Part shown: in pieces, positions 16,854 to 26,600 of the stretch
How the letters are laid out: each line of letters starts with the position of its first letter
Position numbering within the stretch: position 1 is the first letter of the stretch
NCBI GenBank assembly: GCA_018265615.1
Contig: JABLYX010000005.1
Location: 59,706-123,705 of the forward strand
DNA from: Lentisphaeria bacterium
GTDB lineage: Bacteria > Verrucomicrobiota > Lentisphaeria > Victivallales > Victivallaceae
DNA length: 64,000 nucleotides
Direction: 5' to 3'
Position numbers and translations under genes: made by a program
The notes under the pieces: model-generated
Databases searched by the model: none
Seen by the model: only the letters and a program-made list of their open reading frames with translations
What the model was told of the DNA's origin: nothing

Positions 16854-19346
16854 GTGGAAGCTCTCATCGTTCTGGTTGTGCTGTGCCTGGTCGGCGGAAT
16901 CATTCTGCTGATCGTGAATGCCGTTGCGGCGATCGCCTGCCGCAATGCGGTCGTGAAACTGTCGGAGAGGCTTGAACGTCTCGAATGCAAAGGCGCGTTC
17001 CGGCCGGCGGAGCCCCGGGTTTCCGCTCCGCCGCCGAAACCGGAAGCCCCGCCGCTCCGGGAGGAGAGGCCGCCCGCGCCGAAGCCCGCTGCTGCGCCGC
17101 TGCCTGCGCCGAAGCCGGAAGCCGTGCGGGCAACTCCGGAGGAGCAGAAAGCCGCCGTGCTCGCCGCCGCCATCCGGAGTATTCCGGCCTCCGTCCCGAA
17201 GGTTGCCGCCGCCGCTGCGCCTCCTGCTCCCGCGCCTGCTTTGCGGGAGCAGAAGGCGTTTCCGGAACCGGAGCCTTCCGAATTCGAACGGTGTGCCGCC
17301 GAAGCGCTGAGGAAGATCTGGAGCTGGATCGTCGTGGGAGAAGAGTTCCGCCCGCGCAAGGTCGCGGTCGAGTATGCCGTCGCCACGGTCTGGCTGGTCC
17401 GCAGTGCGGTCCTGCTGCTGCTGATCGGCATCGGTTTCTTCGTCAAATATTCGCATGACAACAACCTCGTGTCGCCCCAGGTGCGGATCGCGGGCGTGGT
17501 CCTGCTCGGACTCGGCATCGTCGCATTCGGCTGCCGGCTTGTGAAGTCGGAGCGTTACCGCCTGCTCGGCTTCGGGCTCTCCGGCGTCGGAGTGGTCACA
17601 CTCTATTTCGCGATTTTCGCAGCCGCGTCGATCTACAAATTCCTGCCTGTTCCGGCGGCGTTCCCGCTGATGGTCCTTATCACCGTATTCGGGGCGCTGC
17701 TCGCGCTGCGGCAGAATTCGCTTCTCGTCGCCCTGATCGCGGTGATCGGCGGATACGCCACCCCCGTGCTGCTTTCGACCGGGTCGAAGCATCTGCCGGA
17801 GCTGTTTTCCTACCTTGTCCTCATGGGGGCGGGGTCGCTCTTTCTCGCCTTCTACCGGAACTGGAGGCTGCTGAACTTTATCGCGTTCCTCCTGAACTAT
17901 GTGATTTTCATGGGGGCCGCATACCGTTTCTTCGAACCGGAGCTGCGGACGGATTACTGGCACGTGGCCGGATTCGCAAGCGCGCTCTTCGTGCTGTTCA
18001 GCATCCTGCCGCTGCTCTATTCGCTTGTACACCGGCGGAAGGTCACGCTGCTTGAGATTCTGCTGTTCATCGCGAATGCCGGACTTTATCTGCTGATTGC
18101 GGTCCGGGCGACCTTGCTTGCGTTTCCGGAATCGCGCTATGCGGCCGGGATCACGCTGTTTGCGGCGCTGGTGTTCGCGGCTGAATTCCTGTTCTGCGTG
18201 AAGTTCCGGGTTCGCGACCGGAACCTTTACCTGTGCTTGCTGGCCTTCTGTTCGTTCGCCGTCGCGCTGACCTTCCCACTGCTGCTCTCCGGACACTGGA
18301 TCACGGCGGCATGGGCGATTCAGGCCGCCGCGATGCTCTATCTCGGCACGCATTCCGGCAGCCGGTTCCTTTCGGTGCTCTCGTTCATTCTCTACGCTGT
18401 GGCCGGAGTCCATGCCGTTGTGATGCTCGGGAACGGTTTTGACGGCCCGGCGACCTACTGGGAGGGGCTGCTCGACCGGTTCGTGTCGCTCGGGAGCTGC
18501 TCGCTGGCTTTCATCGCGGGGTGCCTCATCATGAAGCGGAGCGGCGGAGGCAGCCGGCCGGAGGTCGTCGGAGAAAACGAGCCGGAGCCGCTCGGCGCAC
18601 GGCAGGCCGCCGGAATCGGCAGCGTGTTCCTCTGGGCCGCCGCGATTTTCATCTTTGTGCTGCTCCGCATTGAAATCGCGAAGCTGCCGGTCTTTGCTCC
18701 GGTGCTCCGGGTCGCGCTGTGTTCGGTGCTCTACCTCGGCACACTCGGGTTCATGCTTTACCGCGACCGTTTCTGCAAAGGTTCGACGGTGCGCGGCTGG
18801 ATGGCCGCCGGCATGGTGGCGGCGGTGGCGGATCTCGTCCGGCTCACACTTTCCGGCCCGGTGGCGGACTATCCGGTCGACTGCGGATTCCGCATCGCGG
18901 CGTTTTTCTGCTTCTCCGCCGGGCTGGCGCTGATTGCAAGGGCGCTTTTCGGCCGCCACGTGAAGGAGAGTCTTGCCGGGTTCTTCGGCGCCGCGGGCGG
19001 GGTGCTCTGGTTCGTTTACAGCAGCGCGGAGCTCTACCGGGGGTTGTCGCTCTATATGCCGGAGTTCGCGCTCGGCGGACTCTCGGTGCTCTGGGCGGTT
19101 TATGCGCTCGCGCTGCTGATCGGCGGGATCCGGTTCCGGCTCAAGCCGGTGCGACTCTGCGGGCTCGGGCTTTTCGGTGTGGTCGCGCTCAAGGCGATTT
19201 TCTTCGATCTTGCACGGCTGCCGTCGCTTTACCGGGTGCTCGCGTTCCTCGCGATGGGCGTGCTGTTCTTCGTCGGCGCTTTTGCTTACATGCGGATGGA
19301 GCAGCTGTTCCGGCCGCCGCAGGATGAAAAGGAGAAAGAACAATGA
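16854..19346 (+). CDS. DUF2339 family polytopic membrane protein
   Basis: 830 residues starting at GTG, with AGGAGG 6 nt upstream. One N-terminal transmembrane helix (ALIVLVVLCLVGGIILLIV) leads into a short coiled segment (VKLSERLERLE). A Pro/Ala/Glu-rich linker covers about residues 45-140, then comes an amphipathic stretch and about 20 further membrane helices to the end. The motif FVKYSHDNNLVSPQVRI and the following AGVVLLGLGIVAFG are characteristic of DUF2339. The function of the family is unknown; envelope-associated roles have been proposed. The C-terminus (MRMEQLFRPPQDEKEKEQ) overlaps the next gene by 4 nt (ATGA), so the two are translationally coupled. Confidence 0.85.
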   Translation: MEALIVLVVLCLVGGIILLIVNAVAAIACRNAVVKLSERLERLECKGAFRPAEPRVSAPPPKPEAPPLREERPPAPKPAAAPLPAPKPEAVRATPEEQKAAVLAAAIRSIPASVPKVAAAAAPPAPAPALREQKAFPEPEPSEFERCAAEALRKIWSWIVVGEEFRPRKVAVEYAVATVWLVRSAVLLLLIGIGFFVKYSHDNNLVSPQVRIAGVVLLGLGIVAFGCRLVKSERYRLLGFGLSGVGVVTLYFAIFAAASIYKFLPVPAAFPLMVLITVFGALLALRQNSLLVALIAVIGGYATPVLLSTGSKHLPELFSYLVLMGAGSLFLAFYRNWRLLNFIAFLLNYVIFMGAAYRFFEPELRTDYWHVAGFASALFVLFSILPLLYSLVHRRKVTLLEILLFIANAGLYLLIAVRATLLAFPESRYAAGITLFAALVFAAEFLFCVKFRVRDRNLYLCLLAFCSFAVALTFPLLLSGHWITAAWAIQAAAMLYLGTHSGSRFLSVLSFILYAVAGVHAVVMLGNGFDGPATYWEGLLDRFVSLGSCSLAFIAGCLIMKRSGGGSRPEVVGENEPEPLGARQAAGIGSVFLWAAAIFIFVLLRIEIAKLPVFAPVLRVALCSVLYLGTLGFMLYRDRFCKGSTVRGWMAAGMVAAVADLVRLTLSGPVADYPVDCGFRIAAFFCFSAGLALIARALFGRHVKESLAGFFGAAGGVLWFVYSSAELYRGLSLYMPEFALGGLSVLWAVYALALLIGGIRFRLKPVRLCGLGLFGVVALKAIFFDLARLPSLYRVLAFLAMGVLFFVGAFAYMRMEQLFRPPQDEKEKEQ

Positions 19347-20680
19347 AACGACTCTGGCTGATCGGACTGCTTCTCGGAGGGGCGCTGTTTGCGGCGGATC
19401 CGGAGGATTACCGTTTTTTCATGGAGCTGTCGCCTCCGCAGGTGATTGCTCCGAAGCAGTTGAACTCCGTCCGGCTGAACGATGCGGTGCTTGAGGAGGT
19501 TGCGGCGCTCGACGACCTGCGGCTTTATTCGGAGGACGGGCGCGAGCTGCCGTTCAAGCGTGAGCAGGTGTTTCTGCGCGGGAGCACGGTCCGCAGCGAA
19601 CGGGTTCCCTCGCAGGTCGAATCATTCGACCTCGACGGGCGGAAAGCGGTGATTCTGGTCCGCGCCGGAGAGGCGGGGAAGGGGGCGCAGGTCGATTCCC
19701 TCGCCATCCGGACAAAGGAGCAGAATTTTGAAAAGCGGGTTTCGATTTACGGGCGCAACGGCGGCGACTGGCGGCTGTTGGCGGAGAACCGCCCGTTTTT
19801 CGACCGCAATCCGAGGTTTGCACTGCGCAGTATCTCGTTCGGCCTGCCGGGCGGCACTTACCGGGAGCTGAAAATCGAGATCGGCAATTACGGGGAGGAT
19901 TACGTCTCTCCGCTGCGCCGGGTCACGACCGGGGACGACCCGGTGAACCGGAAGGAGGAGCGCGAGCTGCTGTTCCGGGAACTGAAGATCGACGGCATCG
20001 ACCTGAGCCGGAATGTGCCGGTGCAGTTCTCGAGCCGCCCGTACGAGGAGTCTCATGTGCCGGAGATCCGCAGTGTTTCGAATGATCCGGAGACGAAGAG
20101 CACGACTGTGGTTTTCGATTGCCGGAAGATCCCGGCGCACCGTCTTGAGCTCCTGACCGGCAGCACGAACTTCAGCCGCAGCGCGGTGTTCGAGACGGAG
20201 GACGGCAGTCTGCGGCGCGCGGTTCAGCTCGAAAGCCTGTCGATTCCGGGCTTCTCGCGCCGTTCGACGGGGATCCCGCTCGACGGGGAACGGCGGCTCG
20301 GCGTCTGCCGGCTCACGATTCAGAACGGCGACAATCCGCCGCTGGTGAACCTCGCGCTGAAGTCGTACGGTCCCGCATACCGCCTGATTACGCTGACGGC
20401 GGACATTCCGGCCCGGCTCTGCTACGCCGGGAACGGCGTCGCGCCGGGGGACTACGATCTTGCGCGGACGCTTTCGGGCGTCGATACCGCGGTGCAGGCG
20501 TTCAACGAATACCGGCCCGGGCCGTCGCAGAAGAATCCGGATTTCCGGCAGAGCGGCGCTCCCGCCCCGTTCGGGGCGAAATGGCTCTTCCCTGCCGCGG
20601 CCGTGCTGCTGGCGCTGGCGTTGGTCGCCTTCATCGCCCGGAACATCGGCAGGGTGGAAAAGGACTCCCCCGGGGAGTGA
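19343..20680 (+). CDS. DUF3999-like exported protein with C-terminal membrane anchor
   Basis: 445 residues. A signal peptide (MKRLWLIGLLLGGALFAADP) is followed by a large beta-rich periplasmic region and one C-terminal transmembrane helix (WLFPAAAVLLALALVAFIAR) with a basic cytoplasmic tail. Phrases such as VRLNDAVLEEVAALDDLRLY and ELPFKREQV fit DUF3999, a family repeatedly found next to DUF2339. The coupling by a 4-nt overlap to the DUF2339 gene supports a two-component membrane complex of unknown role. AAAGGAG is 8 nt before the ATG. Confidence 0.7.
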   Translation: MKRLWLIGLLLGGALFAADPEDYRFFMELSPPQVIAPKQLNSVRLNDAVLEEVAALDDLRLYSEDGRELPFKREQVFLRGSTVRSERVPSQVESFDLDGRKAVILVRAGEAGKGAQVDSLAIRTKEQNFEKRVSIYGRNGGDWRLLAENRPFFDRNPRFALRSISFGLPGGTYRELKIEIGNYGEDYVSPLRRVTTGDDPVNRKEERELLFRELKIDGIDLSRNVPVQFSSRPYEESHVPEIRSVSNDPETKSTTVVFDCRKIPAHRLELLTGSTNFSRSAVFETEDGSLRRAVQLESLSIPGFSRRSTGIPLDGERRLGVCRLTIQNGDNPPLVNLALKSYGPAYRLITLTADIPARLCYAGNGVAPGDYDLARTLSGVDTAVQAFNEYRPGPSQKNPDFRQSGAPAPFGAKWLFPAAAVLLALALVAFIARNIGRVEKDSPGE

Positions 20681-20703
20681 TTCCGCCGCGCCGGAGCGCC
20701 TTC

Positions 20704-21612
20704 TCAGTGTTCGATGCGGCGGTATTCGCCGGGGGAGAGCTTGAAGCGCTTTTTGAATTCCGTGGAGAAGTTCAGAGCGTTCGAATAGCCGGCCCGGACG
20801 GAGATCTCCTTGATGGAGAGCTCATCGCGGGAGAGCAGAAGTTCCCGGGCCTTGCGCATCCTCAGGCCCGAGAGCAGCCGGTAGGGCGTTTCGTGCAGAT
20901 TGCTGCGGAAGACGTTGATGAGCTGGTTGCGGGAGCAGCCGTAGCGCGCCGAAAGCATTTCAAGTGAAAGCGGTTCCGCGAGATGCTCCTCCATGTAGGC
21001 GAGGAGCTCCGCGAGCTTCGGGGGCAGTTCCTGAGCGGGCGCGGGGGACTGCAGGAGCTGCAGGAGCTCGTAGCAGAGGAGTCCGTTCCGGTGCTCCGCC
21101 TCCCGTCCGTGGCGGTCGACGAGTTCCCCGAAGCGCCCGAGCAACTCTTCGAGGCGGCCGCGCCCGGGATCGCCGGGGAGATCCACGCGGTCGAGGCCGC
21201 TCTGCTTCAGTACCTCCGTCAGCAGCCGGCCGTGGATCGAGATTGCGAGCTTCCGGCAGGAGAAACTCTTTCCGGTGGAGAACTCCGCGACGCGGAACGG
21301 CTGCATCAGGAATATCTCCCCCGTTTCAAGCTCGTACATGCGTCCGTCCAGCCGGACGTAAAGGTTTCCCTCCTGAATGTATTCAACCGACAGGAACGGG
21401 GCGTTTTTTCTGAGATAATGCGCGCCCGGCAGCAGGCCGCCCTCGTAGATGCCGGTCGAGAAGAGCAGCTCCTTTGCCGGCGGCTCGAGGAAGAGCGGGC
21501 GTTTGCGGGAGTAGCTGCTGTTTTTCCGGTAATAAAATTCGCCGCCGTCGAATTTGTAATCGAACGGCAGGTTTCCGTCGTCGAAGACGGCACTGTTTTC
21601 CAGAATTTTCAT
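20704..21612 (-). CDS. AraC-family transcriptional regulator (cassette C)
   Basis: 302 residues: an N-terminal cupin-like sensing domain (about 55-130, with AHYLRKNAPFLSVEYIQEG and LETGEIFLMQPFR) and two C-terminal HTH units at about 205-300 (LSLEMLSARYGCSRNQLINV and LSIKEISVRAGYSNALNFST), ending FKLSPGEYRRI. It is a sugar-responsive activator by family. It is divergent from the glycan cassette that starts at 21736. The 123-nt gap holds face-to-face promoters and GTTTCTC repeats that are candidate binding sites. Confidence 0.92.
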   Translation of the reverse strand: MKILENSAVFDDGNLPFDYKFDGGEFYYRKNSSYSRKRPLFLEPPAKELLFSTGIYEGGLLPGAHYLRKNAPFLSVEYIQEGNLYVRLDGRMYELETGEIFLMQPFRVAEFSTGKSFSCRKLAISIHGRLLTEVLKQSGLDRVDLPGDPGRGRLEELLGRFGELVDRHGREAEHRNGLLCYELLQLLQSPAPAQELPPKLAELLAYMEEHLAEPLSLEMLSARYGCSRNQLINVFRSNLHETPYRLLSGLRMRKARELLLSRDELSIKEISVRAGYSNALNFSTEFKKRFKLSPGEYRRIEH

Positions 21613-21640
21613 TGATTGTGATTTTTCAAATATTTTTTGT

Positions 21641-21712
21641 GTTTCTCGTGATAATATATACGGTTTCTCCTATTGTTTTTCAAGTGATTTTTTGATATAA
21701 TATGAGAGAAAC
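21641..21712. promoter_or_regulatory. Overlapping divergent promoters and AraC half-sites between 20704 and 21736 genes
   Basis: For the AraC gene (minus): TTGAAA (21678-21683), 17 nt, TATATA (21655-21660). For the 21736 gene (plus): TTGTTT (21673-21678), 17 nt, TATAAT (21696-21701). The -35 elements overlap, so the two promoters compete. GTTTCTC occurs at 21641-21647 and 21663-21669, a 22-nt phase close to two helical turns as usual for AraC half-sites, and inverted as GAGAAAC at 21706-21712, just past the plus-strand -10. Confidence 0.6.
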
Positions 21713-21735
21713 AACAAAACACGAAAGTTGGAACG

Positions 21736-22995
21736 ATGATTTTTGCAGCCGTAACGGAGAGCCGCACGATGCGGGTCATATGGGATTACATCCAGGAGCA
21801 GCTTTTCTGTCCGGAAACCAATCTCTTTTACGATTACATCACTGACCGCGAGCCCTCCCGCCGGTTCCGCCATCTGCCGACCCCGGCCGAAATCGCCCGG
21901 CAGTTTCCGAATCCGTGCGGCTGGGGGACCGGCATGGAGGACTGCATGCTGAATGCGGGCAGCGTCATGGAGATCCTGAAGCTGCGGCGCGAGCTTTTCG
22001 GCGAGGAGAACCGGGAATTCGCGGAACGGGTGCTCGACGGAATTTACCGTTGCGCGACCGTGCACGGCAAACCGGGCTTCATCGTGCGCGGCATTTCACC
22101 GTATGACGGGAAAAGCTGTTACTTCAACACCTCGCGCGACCAGCTGACGTTCGCGGTCTATGGTGTCTGGCGCTTTCTGCAGGGGTATCCGGACGCTTCC
22201 GGAGCCGCGAAGGAGAAAGCGCGCTTCATCCTCGCCGCTGTTGCGGAGCTCTGCCGCGAGCGGAACCGGCCGGAACATGGTTTCAACCTCGGCCGGCTCG
22301 ACGGCGGCCCGGCCGTCGTGTCGCAGCTCTGGAACTGCGCACCGCATGAGATGATGCGGCTGCCGATGTTCTATGGTGCGGCTTACCTCGCCACCGGGCG
22401 GGAACGGTACCGCGGATGGATGCGGGAGCTGGCCGGTCCGGGGCTCGATGCAACGCTGCGGATGGATCCCGACGCGCACTGGTGGGATTTTTCGCTTTCA
22501 CAGATGCTGCTTTCCCTGCGCTTCATGCAGGAGAGCGGGCTGTCTCCGGAGTTCGATGATAAAATCGGCGAAGCGATGCGCCGCGGAGTTGAACTGACCC
22601 GTCGCGACATCCGGCGTAAGCTTGTGCAGGCGGAGGCGTATCCGGGGAGCTGGGAGACGTTGAACACAAACTGGCGGCAGCTGCCGATGGCGATGACGCC
22701 GGAGACCGTTTCGCAGGACGGGACCGAATCCACATTCGGCGGATTCAGCTATCTGAATCCATGCTTCCCGCCGGAATTCCGGGAGCCGAACTCGTTTCTG
22801 CGCGCTTTCGGCAACGATCTTTTTGCGCTGTTCTGCGGCGGAGCGCTGCCGGAGGAGGAGGAACTCCGCCGGATCGAGGCGCTCCTTGCCCGGGTCGATT
22901 TCTCCCGCTGCGGCGGAGCCGGCCCGGTCCAATTGCTGCACGCGGCCCATATCGGCCTCACATTCGGCATCGAATTTTTATCATCCAGGAGGTAA
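21736..22995 (+). CDS. Putative alpha-barrel (six-hairpin-like) glycan-acting protein, family unassigned
   Basis: 419 residues, no signal peptide. The sequence is mostly amphipathic helices with repeated aromatic/Gly turns (NPCGWGTGMEDCMLNAG, GKSCYFNTSRDQLTFAVYG, APHEMMRLPMFYGAAYLATG, DAHWWDFSLSQMLLSLRFM). This is the look of an (alpha/alpha)6 glycosidase or epimerase fold such as GH88, GH105 or N-acylglucosamine epimerase relatives. I cannot place it in a named family. Candidate acids are Glu/Asp in GTGMEDC, TSRDQ and SQDGTEST. It opens cassette C, five nt before the pseudopilin ATG, and is divergent from the AraC regulator, so it probably acts inside the cell on a product of the exported enzymes (inference). 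Confidence 0.5.
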   Translation: MIFAAVTESRTMRVIWDYIQEQLFCPETNLFYDYITDREPSRRFRHLPTPAEIARQFPNPCGWGTGMEDCMLNAGSVMEILKLRRELFGEENREFAERVLDGIYRCATVHGKPGFIVRGISPYDGKSCYFNTSRDQLTFAVYGVWRFLQGYPDASGAAKEKARFILAAVAELCRERNRPEHGFNLGRLDGGPAVVSQLWNCAPHEMMRLPMFYGAAYLATGRERYRGWMRELAGPGLDATLRMDPDAHWWDFSLSQMLLSLRFMQESGLSPEFDDKIGEAMRRGVELTRRDIRRKLVQAEAYPGSWETLNTNWRQLPMAMTPETVSQDGTESTFGGFSYLNPCFPPEFREPNSFLRAFGNDLFALFCGGALPEEEELRRIEALLARVDFSRCGGAGPVQLLHAAHIGLTFGIEFLSSRR

Positions 22996-23000
22996 AGCAA

Positions 23001-23678
23001 ATGCATCGAAAACATGTCGCCGGATTCACACTCATCGAGCTCCTTGTCGTGATCGCGATCATCGCGATTCTCGCATCCATGCTGCTGCCCGCGCTGAACC
23101 GGGCGCGGGAAAAATCGAAAAGCACGAGCTGCGTCAACAATATCCGCGGCGTCATGACCCTTGTCAGCCTTTACAGCGACTCATACAACGGAGTCGTCAT
23201 CCTCTCGCCTTCGACCATGTATTACCTGAACCAGGCCGGATTTTACGAGAAGGACGGGAAGGCGAGCCGGCTCTGGTCGTGCCCCGCCGTGGACCGTCCC
23301 GACGACATCAAATACTCGTACGGCGTCAACTACATGGGGTATTACCGGGAGGGTGACGTCAATCTGCAGGAGCCGAGCCGGAGCGTCAGCGGCTCCCATA
23401 CGATTCAGGCGCTATATAAAATCAGGCGCCCTTCAGCGTATGTTTTCCTGACGGACAGCGTCGATGCGAGCATCACGGACAAGCTGTACAACAACTGTCT
23501 GATCCATTGGATGGCGGCGGGTTCCGGTTCGTTCGGCGGAGTCCTTGCGGCGCATAACGGCGTCCGGATCAACACCGGCTTTGCGGACGGACATGTGAGT
23601 TCCGTCCAGAGCCGGAAGTTCAAGGAGCTCTTTTACTCCACCGCGAGAGTCTACACCAACCAGACCGATTACTTATGA
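23001..23678 (+). CDS. Type II secretion pseudopilin-like protein with H-x-DG motif (cassette C)
   Basis: 225 residues from the ATG at 23001, chosen because AGGAGG ends 7 nt upstream and the leader MHRKHVAG is short and basic before FTLIELL. The hydrophobic helix reads VVIAIIAILASMLLPALNRA. The C-terminal signature is HNGVRINTGFADGH, an H-X10-DG variant. The stop overlaps the start of the giant GH2-like gene by 4 nt (ATGA), the tightest pseudopilin-glycosidase linkage in the window together with the one at 48594. Equal output of the two proteins is therefore likely. Confidence 0.9.
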   Translation: MHRKHVAGFTLIELLVVIAIIAILASMLLPALNRAREKSKSTSCVNNIRGVMTLVSLYSDSYNGVVILSPSTMYYLNQAGFYEKDGKASRLWSCPAVDRPDDIKYSYGVNYMGYYREGDVNLQEPSRSVSGSHTIQALYKIRRPSAYVFLTDSVDASITDKLYNNCLIHWMAAGSGSFGGVLAAHNGVRINTGFADGHVSSVQSRKFKELFYSTARVYTNQTDYL

Positions 23679-26600
23679 AACACCTGATTCTGACACTGCT
23701 GCTCTCCGCTTCCGCGGCGTTCTCCGCCTCGCCGCTGAACCTGTCGCGCGAGGAGCTGTTCTCGCTTGCCGACGCATACCGGGAAAGCTCGGGAACGCGC
23801 GAAAGGATCTGCCTCAACGGCTATTGGGAGTTCCAGCCGGCGGCCGCCGGCGACCGGATCCCGCCGGCGGAGAAGTGGGGATATTTTCTTCTGCCGGGTT
23901 CATGGACGACTTCACTCGGCTCCCGCAAGCTCCATATCACGCCGCAGCAGAAAAAAGAGCTGAAGGACCGTGCGTGGTTCCGGCGGGAAGTGGAGATTCC
24001 GGAAAGCTGGCGCGGCCGCCGGATCCTGCTCGACACCGATCTCGTGCAGACGCAGGCGCAGGTGTTTGTGGACGGCAGGGCCGCGGGCGAACTGTTTTAT
24101 CCCGGCGGAGAGTTTGAGCTGACAACGCTGGTTGAACCGGGGAGACGGCATGAAATCGCGCTGCTCGTCTCAGCCCCGCCGGGATCGGAAAAGGGGGTCT
24201 ATATGGCGCCCGGCCGGATCATCCCCGCGAACTCGAAGCCGGACAACATGGGAATCCTCGGCGACCTCTATCTCGTTTCGCGTCCGAAGGAACATGCCGT
24301 CGGCGATGTGCATGTCATCACCTCTTTCCGCAGGAAGAGCATCACATTCGACACAGGGTTCGCGAATCTCGCGGCCGGGAAATACCGGCTCCGCTGCGAG
24401 GTGAAGAAGGAGGGCCGGACGGTCAGAAGTTTTACTTCCGCGCTTTTTACGGCGGACGGTTCGCCGGAGTTCCGGTTTTCATTCGGCGGCCGGTGGGAGG
24501 ATCCGGAGCTCTGGGACACCGACGCACCGGAAAATCTTTACACCGCCGGGATCACGCTGCTCGATGCGTCGGGGCGTGTGCTTGACGTTTTTCTGCCTGA
24601 GGAGTTCGGCTTCCGGGAATTCTACACAGCCGGGCGCGATTTTTACCTGAACGGCAGGAAAATTCATTTGCGCGCCTTCACCTCCTTCTATGTCGGACGG
24701 CTCTTTCCGGCCACGGAGGAGCGGGTCGGGGCGATGTGCCGCACGGCGCGTTCCGCCGGGTACAACTTCATGATCTGCGGCAATTACAATTACAATCCGG
24801 GGCGCTTTTCCTACTACGGGTCGCTGCACCGCGTCGCATCGAAGCTCGGAATGCTCTCATCGGTTACGCTTCCGCATTTCAGCGCTTTCGACCGCAGGCT
24901 GCACGATCCCGCCGTCGCGGCGGAGTACCGCCGCCAGAGCGCCTATATCATCCGGAAGCTTCAGAACATTCCGGGCGCCGTCATGTATGCGATGAACCAC
25001 AACGCCATGGGCTACCGCGGCGACCAGAATCCGCTGCTGCTCGGGCAACGCAAGGCGCCCGCTCCCGAGGATCTGCGCAATGTTCCGGCGGATTTTCCGC
25101 GCCGGCAGGGGAAGATCGCAGAAACGATTGCGCGGGAGCTCGACCCGAGCCGTCCCGTCTATCATCACTCGGGCGCACGACTCGGGGACGTTTACACGGT
25201 CAACTGCTATCTGAACTGGATTCCGGACCAGGAGCGTTCCGACTATCTCGAAACATGGGAGGCGAAGGGCGACATGCCGCTCTTTTTCGTGGAGTGGGGC
25301 CTGCCGCACGTCGCGAGCTGGTCGAGTTACCGCGGCCCGGAATTCATCTGGAGCTGCCGGGCGGTCCAGGCTGCGTGGATCGACGAGTACAACAGTATGA
25401 TTCTCGGAGAAGAGGCGTACCGTCCCGACGCCGCGAAGCTCGCTTTCCTGAAAACGCAGGAGAAGGCGCTCAAGGGAAACACTCCCGTCAACTACAATGT
25501 CCTCGGCGGCAACACTGTGGTCGCGTTTCTCGACGACGTGCACAAGGTGCGTGCTGCGTTGCTGCGCAGCCACATCCGCGATATGCGCGCCCGTGGAATC
25601 TCCGGAATCCTGCCGTGGGATCAGGGATCGTTCTGGACGCAGCAGGGGGAGGTGAGGAACCGCCCGAACCCGCTTTCTTCCGTCATGGTCAAGCGCCCCG
25701 GAATCGTGGACGAGGTCGTTGTCGCGCGCGGCGGCGCGCTGGGCGATCCGCTGAACAGCTTTGAGCTCTCCCCGACCGGCGAGGCGTTGGCGGAAAGCTT
25801 TCGCGAGGAACTCGGCTGGATCGGCGGCCGGGCGGATGAATTTACGGAGAAGTCGCACTCGTACCGCCCCGGCGAGACGGTACGCAAGTCGCTCGTGATG
25901 TTGAACGATACGCGGCAGACGAAGCAGGTGAAGTGGCGCTGGCGGTCGCCGGAGCTCCGGCTGGAGCGCGAGGGTGTCGCCTCGATCGAGCCGGGCGGCC
26001 GGGTTATCGAACCGGTCGAATTTGCACTTCCCGGCGGATATGAAGGGGAAACGGTCACACTGGAGGCGGAGTTCTCCTCCGGCTGCCGGGACCGGTTTGA
26101 AATCGAGGTCGCCTCTTTCCGCCGCATCAGGCTCGGAAATGCGCTCGGCGTATTCGATCCGGAGGGGACGGCGTCCCCGCTGCTGAAGCAGCTCGGCGTC
26201 CCGTTCCGGCCTGTCCGCTCAGAGCGGGACATGGGCGGGATCGGACTTTTCATTGTCGGGCGGAACGCGCTTGGACGCCTGCCTTTCGACCTCTCCGCCC
26301 ATCTCGGCCGCGGTGTCCGGATTCTCGTGTTGGAGCAGTCCGCCGACACGCTGGAGCGGCTCGGAATCCGCTGCGCGGAGTATGCCGCCCGCACGCTCTT
26401 TCCGGTTGGCCGGGGGCGGATGCTGCGCGACTGGCGCGGGGCCGGAACCGCGCTTCCGGCGTATTATCCGGATCTGCTGCCGACCGATGAGCCGAAATTC
26501 AAATGGCAGGGGTTCTCCGGCACGCGGGTGTGGCGCGCGGGAAACCGCGGTACGGTCGCGAGTGTCCTGCCGGAGAAACCGCCGGTTGGGGACTGGATGC

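Noticed and set aside
16737..19343. 868-codon open frame on the minus strand
   Set aside because: Antisense of the DUF2339 gene. The translation is a monotonous Arg/Glu/Gln/His-rich string without secondary-structure rhythm.
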